NCBI GenBank assembly: GCA_003506735.1
Contig: DNYS01000153.1
Span: forward strand, 8,156 to 13,305
Source of the DNA: Nitrospinota bacterium
GTDB taxonomy: Bacteria > UBA8248
DNA: 5,150 nucleotides
Direction: 5' to 3'
Part shown: positions 1 through 5,150 of the stretch, in pieces
How positions within the stretch are numbered: position 1 is the stretch's first letter
Layout of the letters: each line of letters begins with the position of its first letter
Translations under genes and position numbers: made by a program
Notes under the pieces: generated by a model
Seen by the model: only the letters and a program-made list of their open reading frames with translations
What the model was told of the DNA's origin: nothing
Databases searched by the model: none

Positions 1-2
1 CC

Positions 3-38
3 GCGGCGGGCGGGGAGGATTGAGCGTCTAACCGCCGC
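3..38 (-). repeat. GC-rich inverted repeat just after the binding-protein gene
   Basis: The bases at 3-9 (gcggcgg) and 32-38 (ccgccgc) are perfect reverse complements, giving a 7-base-pair all-GC stem around a 22-base loop in the minus-strand transcript. The 5' arm touches the last base of the stop codon. It could be the stem of a terminator or an mRNA 3' stabiliser, but any T-tract would lie beyond position 1 and cannot be seen. GC-rich sequence produces such pairs by chance fairly often, so this is a weak call. Confidence 0.3.
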
Positions 39-1660
39 TACCGATCCAGCCAGATTTGATCGAGCGACTGGTTCAGATAGTGGCTCGGCGCGATCTTCCA
101 ACCCTTCACGAAGTCGTGGTGGGGGTTGATCTTGTACCACCACAGCGTGACGAACTGGTGCGCCGCCGTATCCAGAGCGTGCTTCTCGTACTGGCGAATC
201 AGCACACGCTGCTTCTTGGGATCGGCCTCCTTGTTCATCTTGTCGAACAGTTTGTCCAGCTTGCGGTCGATGTACTGGGCATACTGGTTGCCCGAAACGT
301 CGTCGGAGAGGAACTTCGAGATGTCGACCAGCGGATTGATGACCGACTGGCAGTTGAAGTCGATGCTCACGTCCCAGTCATGCTTCTTGCGCAGCGAGTC
401 GTAGAAGGCGGGAGAGGGCTTGACCTCTTGCTTGAACTTGAGGCCGATGCTCCGCCACTGGCCGAGAAGCCAGGTGCCCACGATCTTGTAGGGCTGGTCC
501 ACGCCGCGGTTGTTGAAAATGTAGGTTTTGTTCAGGTTCACGCCCGCCTCTTTCAGCAGCCGCCTCGCCTCGGCGCGGGATTTTTTGATGCTCGGCCAGT
601 AGCCGGCAATCTTTTGAAGCTCGGCCTTGGTGGCGGCGAACGGATGCTTCGGGAACACGATGCCGCCGACTCCCCTCACGATGGCGATTCTCGATAGATG
701 CTTCGAGCCCGCCCAGCGGTCAACCGCCAGGGTGAGCGCCCGGCGGACGTTGGGATTATCGAACGGAGCGCGCTTGTTGTTCGGGGTGATCATCAGGTTG
801 CAGTTCCAGTCGCTCTCCTGAACGCGGAGCTTTTTGCCCAGCGCCTTTTTCAGATCGTCGCGCGCCTTGGGCGGAAAACCGCGGAACTCGATGAACGCCC
901 GGCCGCCCCGGATGGCCTGGAGCCGGATCGACATCTTGGGCGCCGAGATCGCCCGGTAGCCGTCCAGGTAGGGCTTGCCCTTGTGGTGGTATTTTTTGTA
1001 GCGCTTGCCCTCGACGTAGGCGCCCGGCTTGTGCTGCACGAAGCGGAAGGCGCCGGAGCCGTTGATGTGCGTCCTGTGCCACTTCATGCCGTGCTTATCC
1101 AAATCCGCCTTGGAGTAGATCCAGTTGAACGGATTGGCGAGAGCGGGGACGAAGGCGCCCGACGCGTATTTCAGCGTGAACACGATGGTGTATTTGTCCG
1201 GCGCCGAGACCGATTTCACCATGACGTAGAACGCCTTCCGGGCGCTCGGGATTCCCTTCGGCGGGAAAATAATTTTGTCGAATGTGGCCTTGATGTCGGC
1301 CGCGGTGAGCTTTGCCCCGTTGTGGAACCAGACTTTCTTGTTGATTTTGAAGGTGTACTTCGTACCCCCCTCGGTCGGTTTGGGCACCGAGCCCGCGCAG
1401 AGGTCGCAAACGAAATCCGTCGGCGACTGGGGATTGTTCGGATTCACCCGGATCAAAAGGCTATAGAACGGCCGGATCGGGTGAATGACGCCGAACGTCG
1501 TTTCCCTGTGGCCGTCGTAGGAGGGAATCTTCGATCCCACGACGAATTTCAACATTCCGCCGCGCTTCACCGCATCTGCCGGGCTCGGACCAAACGTCCA
1601 AACAGCCAGAACCAGCGTCAACGTGAGCGCGAGGATGGACTTCATCTTCCACCTTGCCAT
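38..1660 (-). CDS. Peptide ABC transporter substrate-binding protein (SBP family 5)
   Basis: This is a periplasmic solute receptor of the peptide/nickel (cluster C, SBP_bac_5) class, which delivers its ligand to a DppBC/OppBC-type permease. The 540-residue length is normal for the family. A basic n-region, a hydrophobic stretch (ILALTLTLVLAVW) and an ADA site near residue 30 form a Sec signal peptide; no lipobox cysteine is present. Family hallmarks are YTFKINKKVWFHNG followed by LTAADIKATF (about 102-127), GSGAFRFVQHKPG (about 201-213), and NVRRALTLAVDR (about 304-315). I chose the ATG at 1658-1660 because AGGAGG lies 7 bases upstream. The in-frame TTG at 1664-1666 directly abuts that site, and a later ATG at 1643-1645 is a weaker alternative. 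The mature protein is unusually basic (about 59 Lys and 32 Arg against about 31 Asp and 12 Glu by hand count) and has four cysteines, including a CxxC near residue 85. Peptide is the family default ligand; the true ligand cannot be read from the sequence. Confidence 0.95.
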   Translation of the reverse strand: MARWKMKSILALTLTLVLAVWTFGPSPADAVKRGGMLKFVVGSKIPSYDGHRETTFGVIHPIRPFYSLLIRVNPNNPQSPTDFVCDLCAGSVPKPTEGGTKYTFKINKKVWFHNGAKLTAADIKATFDKIIFPPKGIPSARKAFYVMVKSVSAPDKYTIVFTLKYASGAFVPALANPFNWIYSKADLDKHGMKWHRTHINGSGAFRFVQHKPGAYVEGKRYKKYHHKGKPYLDGYRAISAPKMSIRLQAIRGGRAFIEFRGFPPKARDDLKKALGKKLRVQESDWNCNLMITPNNKRAPFDNPNVRRALTLAVDRWAGSKHLSRIAIVRGVGGIVFPKHPFAATKAELQKIAGYWPSIKKSRAEARRLLKEAGVNLNKTYIFNNRGVDQPYKIVGTWLLGQWRSIGLKFKQEVKPSPAFYDSLRKKHDWDVSIDFNCQSVINPLVDISKFLSDDVSGNQYAQYIDRKLDKLFDKMNKEADPKKQRVLIRQYEKHALDTAAHQFVTLWWYKINPHHDFVKGWKIAPSHYLNQSLDQIWLDR

Positions 1661-1667
1661 TTCCAAT

Positions 1668-1673
1668 CCTCCT
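1668..1673 (-). promoter_or_regulatory. Shine-Dalgarno site of the binding-protein gene
   Basis: On the minus strand the sequence is AGGAGG within GAGGAGGA, a near-perfect match to the anti-Shine-Dalgarno sequence. Seven bases separate it from the ATG at 1658-1660. The spacing selects that ATG over the in-frame TTG at 1664-1666, which starts only one base after the site. It is the strongest ribosome-binding site in the window, which fits the usual need for more binding protein than ATPase. Confidence 0.85.
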
Positions 1674-1686
1674 CACTTCAGGATGA

Positions 1687-1711
1687 AAGGGTCGCCCCTT
1701 CGCTTAAAAAA
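1687..1711 (-). other. GNRA-capped hairpin preceded by a U6 run in the ATPase-to-binding-protein gap
   Basis: In the minus-strand transcript, AAGGG (1700-1696), GCGA (1695-1692) and CCCTT (1691-1687) form a 5-base-pair stem capped by a GCGA tetraloop, which is a GNRA loop; a G-U pair can extend it. A U6 run at 1711-1706 lies just 5' of the hairpin, so the order is U-run then stem, the reverse of an intrinsic terminator. The hairpin ends about 13 bases before the Shine-Dalgarno site. Together they could be a processing and stabilising element that lets the binding-protein message accumulate. The structure is read from the sequence; the function is inference. Confidence 0.45.
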
Positions 1712-1740
1712 CACTCTTCTCGAACGCTCTGAAACCTCGG

Positions 1741-2757
1741 TTAAATTTCCGGGCACGCCGCCCAGTGGCCGCGCGAGAGTTCCCTGAACTCGGGAACATC
1801 TCGCCGGCATCCATCCACCGCTACCGGACACCGCGTGTGGAACACGCATCCGCGCGGCGGGTTGATCGGACTCGGAACCTCCCCCGTGACGATGATGTGC
1901 TCGCGGCCTTCCTCGACCTCCGGGTCCGGCACGGGGACGGCCGAAAGCAACGCCTTCGTATAAGGATGCTGGGGATTATCGTACAATTCGTCGCAATCCG
2001 CCAACTCCACGATTTTCCCCAAATACATCACCGCCACCCGGTGACAGAGGTGGCGGACGACGCTCAAATCGTGGGCGATGAACAGATAGGTCAGGCCGAA
2101 TTTATCGCGCAAATCCTCGAGCAGGTTGATCACCTGGGCCTGAATCGACACGTCCAGGGCCGATACCGGCTCATCGCATATGATGAACTCGGGCTCGAGG
2201 GCGAGCGCCCGGGCGATGCCCACCCGCTGGCGCTGGCCGCCGCTCATCTCATGGGGATAGCGGTCGTCCATCTCGGCGCGCAGGCCGCAGGTCGTGAGCA
2301 GCTCGCGCACCCGCAAACGGCGCTTTTTCGAGTCCGGCTCGATGCCGTGGACGTACATCGGCTCGCCGACGATATCGCCCACCTTCATGCGGGGGTTCAG
2401 GGAACTGTATGGGTCCTGAAAAATGACCTGGATCTTCCGCCGTATCTCGCGCAGCTCGATCCCCTCGAGCGTCAGCAGGTCCACGCCATCGAATTTGATC
2501 TCGCCCTCGGTGGGCTCCTCGAGCCTGAGGATGCACCGGCCCGTCGTCGTCTTGCCGCAACCCGACTCCCCGACGAGGCCGAGGGTCTCGCCCCGGGCGA
2601 TCGTGAAGCTCACGCCATCGACGGCCTTCACGGCGCCCATGCTTTTCTGGAAAAGGATTCCCTCGGTAATGGGAAAGTGCATCTTCAGGCCCGACACTTC
2701 GACCAGGGTATCGCCCCGGGCGCCGTTCGAGGCCCTTGCCGCGGCATCGGCGCTCAT
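1741..2757 (-). CDS. Peptide ABC transporter ATP-binding protein, OppF/DppF type
   Basis: This is one of the two cytoplasmic ATPases of a peptide/nickel-family ABC importer; it pairs with the product of the gene just upstream. The 338-residue protein has every nucleotide-binding motif: Walker [10 protein letters not shown] (63-71), Q-loop Gln in VIFQDP (114), signature SGGQRQR (172-178), Walker B FIICDEP (191-197), D-loop SALD (199-202) and H-loop His229. The C-terminal oligopeptide/dipeptide extension starts at [12 protein letters not shown] (about 264) and carries four cysteines at 304, 310, 317 and 335. The features that make it F-type are the N-terminal insertion before AVDG ([19 protein letters not shown]) and SSLNPR after the Q-loop. 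Its ATG overlaps the TGA of the preceding gene in an ATGA arrangement, and a G-rich site (GGTGGGGG, 2765-2772) sits 7 bases upstream, so translation is probably coupled. The substrate cannot be told from the ATPase, so OppF and DppF are not separated. Confidence 0.96.
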   Translation of the reverse strand: MSADAAARASNGARGDTLVEVSGLKMHFPITEGILFQKSMGAVKAVDGVSFTIARGETLGLVGESGCGKTTTGRCILRLEEPTEGEIKFDGVDLLTLEGIELREIRRKIQVIFQDPYSSLNPRMKVGDIVGEPMYVHGIEPDSKKRRLRVRELLTTCGLRAEMDDRYPHEMSGGQRQRVGIARALALEPEFIICDEPVSALDVSIQAQVINLLEDLRDKFGLTYLFIAHDLSVVRHLCHRVAVMYLGKIVELADCDELYDNPQHPYTKALLSAVPVPDPEVEEGREHIIVTGEVPSPINPPRGCVFHTRCPVAVDGCRRDVPEFRELSRGHWAACPEI

Positions 2758-3752
2758 CGGGCCGCCCCCACCGGTTTATGGAGTTCGTTTTTCTGCCAGC
2801 AGGCCGACTGATGGCTGCCCTTGAATTTCTCCAGAGGGGGCACCTCGGAGGCGCAGCGGTCCACCGCGTAGCGGCAGCGGACCCGGAAGGCGCACCCCTC
2901 GGGAAGCTGGGTCAAGTCGGGCGGCTGCCCCTCGATGGGGTCGAGCCGCGCGCGCCGCGGCAGATCGAGGCGCGGGACAGAATTCAGGAGGCCGAGGGTA
3001 TAGGGATGGGCCGTATTTTTATAAATATCCCGCGCCGAACCGCGCTCGATAATTTTACCCGCGTACATGACGTTAACCCGGCCGGCATACCGGGCCACGA
3101 CGCCCAGGTTGTGGGTGATGATGATGAGCGCCACTCCGAGCCGTTTGCTCAGGTCCTTCATCAGTTCGAGAATTTGCGCCTGGATGGTGACGTCCAGCGC
3201 CGTCGTCGGCTCATCGGCGATGATGATCCGGGGCTCGCAGCACAGCGCCATAGCGATCATCACCCGCTGCCGCATCCCGCCGCTCAGATGATGGGGATAT
3301 TGTTTGAGGCGGCGATCCGTGTCGGAGATGCCGACCATCGCGAGGTATTCGCCCGCCTTGCGGGAGGCTACGTCCCGATCCATTCCCAGGTGGTGTTCCA
3401 TGGTTTCGGTCAGCTGGAGGCCGATCGTGAGGACCGGATTCAGAGAGGTCATCGGCTCCTGAAACACCATGGCGATCTGCTTGCCCCGGATATTGCGGAT
3501 CTCTTCATCGCTCAGCAACAACAAATCCTGGCCCATGAAGCGCACGCTCCCTTCCACGATCCGCCCGGGCGGATCGGAAATGAGCCTTAAAATAGAGAGC
3601 GCGCTCACGGACTTTCCGCAACCCGACTCCCCGACGATGGCGACCGTCTCGCCCTCCTCCACGTCGTAGGAAATACCGTCCACCGCGCGGACGGTTCCTG
3701 CAGAGGTAAAGAACTGGGTCTTCAGGCCTTCGATTTCTAGGAGCTTGGGCAA
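2754..3752 (-). CDS. Peptide ABC transporter ATP-binding protein, OppD/DppD type
   Basis: This is the second ATPase subunit of the importer and the first gene of the visible transporter cluster. The 332-residue protein, a normal length, shows Walker A GESGCGKS (41-48), Q-loop FQEP (97-100), signature LSGGMRQR (156-163), Walker B IIIADEP (176-182), D-loop TALD and H-loop His214 in ITHNLG, where Asn replaces the more common Asp after the histidine. SGGMRQR together with MTSLNP is typical of the D-type subunit. The oligopeptide-transporter C-terminal extension ([12 protein letters not shown], about 249-260) ends in cysteines 287, 293, 300 and 318. Translation appears to start at a TTG (3750-3752): the protein begins at the family's usual place ([11 protein letters not shown]), GGGGA lies 7 bases upstream, and no in-frame ATG or GTG occurs before the upstream in-frame stop at 3804-3806. 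The last 4 bases overlap the next gene. Confidence 0.96.
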   Translation of the reverse strand: MPKLLEIEGLKTQFFTSAGTVRAVDGISYDVEEGETVAIVGESGCGKSVSALSILRLISDPPGRIVEGSVRFMGQDLLLLSDEEIRNIRGKQIAMVFQEPMTSLNPVLTIGLQLTETMEHHLGMDRDVASRKAGEYLAMVGISDTDRRLKQYPHHLSGGMRQRVMIAMALCCEPRIIIADEPTTALDVTIQAQILELMKDLSKRLGVALIIITHNLGVVARYAGRVNVMYAGKIIERGSARDIYKNTAHPYTLGLLNSVPRLDLPRRARLDPIEGQPPDLTQLPEGCAFRVRCRYAVDRCASEVPPLEKFKGSHQSACWQKNELHKPVGAAR

Positions 3753-3759
3753 AGATTTA

Positions 3760-3764
3760 TCCCC
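3760..3764 (-). promoter_or_regulatory. Ribosome-binding site supporting a TTG start
   Basis: The minus strand reads GGGGA followed by 7 bases and then the TTG at 3752-3750. An ATG at 3766-3764 overlaps this site but is out of frame with the ATPase. The correct spacing and the lack of any other in-frame start support initiation at TTG, a rare and usually weaker start codon. Confidence 0.6.
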
Positions 3765-3788
3765 ATGATTGCGAGCAGAAAAGATTCC

Positions 3789-3827
3789 TGGAAACCTTTG
3801 TTCCTATGAATTTTCCAAAGGACGTCC
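3789..3827 (-). other. Palindrome and overlapping inverted repeats in the transporter leader
   Basis: The leader holds three symmetrical elements. GGACGTCC at 3820-3827 is a perfect 8-base palindrome at about the predicted transcription start. CCTTTG (3821-3816) can pair with CAAAGG (3800-3795) across a 15-base loop. TGGAAA (3817-3812) can pair with TTTCCA (3794-3789). The 5' arms of the last two share two bases, so the complete stems cannot both form. The palindrome could be an operator and the alternative stems a leader switch, but no U-run follows them and no known riboswitch pattern was recognised. The repeats are visible in the sequence; any regulatory role is inference. Confidence 0.3.
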
Positions 3828-3829
3828 GT

Positions 3830-3857
3830 ATTCTATTCAGATTGAGGTGAGATTCAA
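3830..3857 (-). promoter_or_regulatory. Candidate sigma-70-type promoter of the transporter operon
   Basis: On the minus strand, TTGAAT at 3857-3852 (4 of 6 matches to TTGACA) and TAGAAT at 3835-3830 (5 of 6 to TATAAT) are separated by 16 bases. Transcription would start near 3823, leaving a leader of about 70 bases before the TTG start of the first ATPase gene. The site lies in the AT-rich island, downstream of the ligase gene and its candidate terminator, where a separate operon would be expected to start. AT-rich sequence raises the chance-match rate. Confidence 0.5.
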
Positions 3858-3876
3858 CTAATTTTATAACCCTATG

Positions 3877-3920
3877 CAAAAATAATTCCGCCAAACCAAC
3901 CCGCCTCAGAAGCGTGGAAT
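3877..3920 (-). terminator. Possible intrinsic terminator after the CoA ligase gene
   Basis: In the minus-strand transcript, 27 bases after the ligase stop codon, ATTCC (3920-3916) can pair with GGAAT (3889-3885), followed at once by UAUUUUUG (3884-3877). Inside the loop, CGC (3914-3912) and GCG (3904-3902) could form a small second stem. The placement and T-rich tail fit a terminator separating the ligase from the transporter operon. The outer stem is only five pairs, rich in A-T, with a long interior, so termination would be weak at best. Confidence 0.35.
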
Positions 3921-3946
3921 GACTTAAGCCGCTGATTTTATACACT

Positions 3947-5150
3947 TTATTTGTCCGCCGCTCCGCCCGAAAGCGCAAATAGCGCATCCGCCACCCAGAC
4001 CCCATCCCCCTTGGGCTGGACGAAAACGGGGTTCAGGTCCGCCTCGATCAGCCTCTCTCCCAAGGAATCGGCCAGCGCCCCGAAACTCACCATAGCCTCG
4101 ATGAGCGCCTCCCGGTCCAGCGGGCCCCGCCCCCGGAACCTGTCTAACAGCCGCGCCCCCCGGAGCTCACTCAGCATGACCCCGGCCTCGCTGCGCGAAA
4201 TGGGCGCCAGACGGACGCTGACATCTCTCCAAACCTCGGCGGCCGGGCCTCCCAGCCCCACCGTGATCAGGGGGCCGAACTGCGGGTCCCGAACCATCCC
4301 GAGAAGAAACTCCTCGCCGCCCCGCATCATCTTTTGCACCAAAAATCCGTCCATCTCCTTCAGCTTCGCCCGCTCCAGATTCTCTCTTTGCGCCTCGAAG
4401 GCGGCGCGGAGGGAGGATTCATCAAATAATCCCCCCGAGACGAGCCCGCGCTCGGATTTGTGCAACACCTCGGGCGAAGACACTTTCAGCACGACAGGAT
4501 ACCCCAGCTCCGCCGCGGCGGCGGCGGCCTCATCCGAATCGGTGCAGAGCCGGTGCGAAACGGCGCGGAGCCCGAACGCCCCGGCCAGCGCCAGCCCCTT
4601 CGCTTCGCCGAGGCTCCTCCCCGATAAAATTATTTGCGCCTCGGCCGGCATCTCCCTTTTTTCCGGAGGCCCCTCGTCCAAGCGCCGGCGGGCAGTGAAT
4701 TCGGCATGCCGCCAGAGATAGCCCGCCGCCCGCGCGGCGCCCTCGGTGGTGTGGAAAGAGGGAAGACCGGCGGCGGCCATCTTCCGGTGGGCCTCCTCGG
4801 AGTGGGGATTGAAATAAACGAGCAGGGGGGTCCGGCCGGTCAGGCCGTCCTTTTTAGCCTGGATGATCGGATCGACGGCGATGGCGTGGCGGAACTGGGC
4901 GCTCGACCCAACGACCGCCACGATGGCGTCGAAGCACGCTTCGTCCAGAAGGATTCGGAGAATTTCCCGGAACGAAGAGATTCCCGCGATGGTGGTGTCG
5001 ATGGGGTTGGCGACCCCGATGAAATCGGGAAGGGTATTGGCGATCCGGTCCTTGACCCGCTCGGCGATGGGCGGCACCTCCATGCCGAGCGCACCCCCGC
5101 ACAGATCGGCCACGAGCGCCCCGGCCCCGCCCGAGGTGGTGAGGACCCCC
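3947..5150 (-). CDS. Acetate--CoA ligase (ADP-forming) family acyl-CoA synthetase, partial (N-terminus off window)
   Basis: This enzyme family interconverts acyl-CoA, ADP and phosphate with acid, CoA and ATP. About 400 C-terminal codons are present; family members with fused alpha and beta parts are near 700 residues, so the start lies beyond 5150. The frame is open to the edge and reads VLTTSGGAGALVADLCGG, the conserved (T/S)SGG(P/A)G start of the flavodoxin-like ligase subdomain, so the GTG at 5113-5111 is internal. Next come NPIDTT (about 5005-4988) and then the ATP-grasp domain, from about 4620 to the end, with GYPVVLKVSSPEVLHKSE (lysine codon about 4486), GGEEFLLGMVRDPQFGP, GLGGPAAE, RGRGPLD and EADLNPV, all expected. 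The phosphorylated histidine of the family (SHTGS region) would lie just outside the window. The stop is TAA at 3949-3947. The acid used cannot be inferred. The gene is co-directional with the transporter genes but separated by 194 AT-rich bases, so it is probably a different transcription unit. Confidence 0.93.
   Translation of the reverse strand, partial: GVLTTSGGAGALVADLCGGALGMEVPPIAERVKDRIANTLPDFIGVANPIDTTIAGISSFREILRILLDEACFDAIVAVVGSSAQFRHAIAVDPIIQAKKDGLTGRTPLLVYFNPHSEEAHRKMAAAGLPSFHTTEGAARAAGYLWRHAEFTARRRLDEGPPEKREMPAEAQIILSGRSLGEAKGLALAGAFGLRAVSHRLCTDSDEAAAAAAELGYPVVLKVSSPEVLHKSERGLVSGGLFDESSLRAAFEAQRENLERAKLKEMDGFLVQKMMRGGEEFLLGMVRDPQFGPLITVGLGGPAAEVWRDVSVRLAPISRSEAGVMLSELRGARLLDRFRGRGPLDREALIEAMVSFGALADSLGERLIEADLNPVFVQPKGDGVWVADALFALSGGAADK

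Noticed and set aside
1706..1740. U6 run after the F-type ATPase gene as an intrinsic terminator
   Set aside because: No stable GC stem could be found directly 5' of the run. The only good hairpin lies 3' of it.
698..3590. Three long plus-strand open frames (698-1732, 1765-2811, 2736-3590) lying opposite the transporter genes
   Set aside because: They are antisense to well-supported genes, their translations are low in recognisable motifs and rich in Arg, His, Asp and Leu, and GC-rich genes routinely leave the opposite strand open.
3861..3870. TTATAAAAT on the minus strand as a -10 element
   Set aside because: No reasonable -35 hexamer occurs 16-18 bases upstream; the nearest TTGGCG is about 20 bases away.
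3874..3890. GG-N10-GC arrangement with TTTGCA, resembling a sigma-54 promoter on the minus strand
   Set aside because: The spacing fits, but the -24 part reads CGGAAT rather than TGGCAC, and the site lies inside the candidate terminator. The sigma-70-type site at 3830-3857 is the better match.
3757..4005. Minus-strand open frame of 82 codons spanning the end of the ligase gene and the intergenic gap
   Set aside because: It has no recognisable domain, overlaps the real ligase frame in a different phase, and covers the terminator and promoter candidates.
5111..5113. GTG as the start codon of the CoA ligase gene
   Set aside because: The frame stays open to the window edge and encodes the conserved TSGGAG motif just upstream, so this valine codon is internal and the gene is cut by the window.

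Overview
This window is bacterial chromosomal DNA. It is GC-rich, roughly 60% by eye, with one clearly AT-rich island at 3753-3946. All four recognisable genes lie on the minus strand, so transcription runs from right to left. The organism is probably Gram-negative: the substrate-binding protein has a Sec-type signal peptide ending in an Ala-x-Ala site and no lipobox cysteine, which suggests a free periplasmic protein. The sequence alone does not support a taxon. Gene content and base composition would suit many proteobacterial or uncultured soil or marine lineages.

Right part (3947-5150, cut by the window edge): the C-terminal half or slightly more of an acetate--CoA ligase (ADP-forming)-type acyl-CoA synthetase. 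It contains the end of the succinyl-CoA-ligase-like domain and a complete ATP-grasp domain.

Middle (3753-3946): an AT-rich intergenic region of 194 bases. It holds a candidate terminator for the ligase gene, a good sigma-70-type promoter candidate pointing at the transporter genes, and a leader with a palindrome and overlapping inverted repeats.

Left part (38-3752): three genes of a peptide/nickel-family ABC importer in the order ATPase (OppD/DppD type), ATPase (OppF/DppF type), substrate-binding protein. The two ATPase genes overlap by 4 bases and are probably translationally coupled. The binding-protein gene follows after 80 bases and has its own strong Shine-Dalgarno site and a GNRA-capped hairpin upstream. 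The two permease genes needed for a working importer are not in the window. They may lie beyond position 1, downstream in the operon, or elsewhere. The binding protein would capture a peptide-like ligand in the periplasm, and the two ATPases would form the heterodimer that powers the membrane channel.

I found no RNA gene, mobile element, CRISPR array or phage feature, and nothing that amounts to a new biological system. The points most worth a second look are the strongly basic, glutamate-poor binding protein, the RNA structures around the binding-protein and ATPase starts, and the identical four-cysteine spacing in both ATPases.
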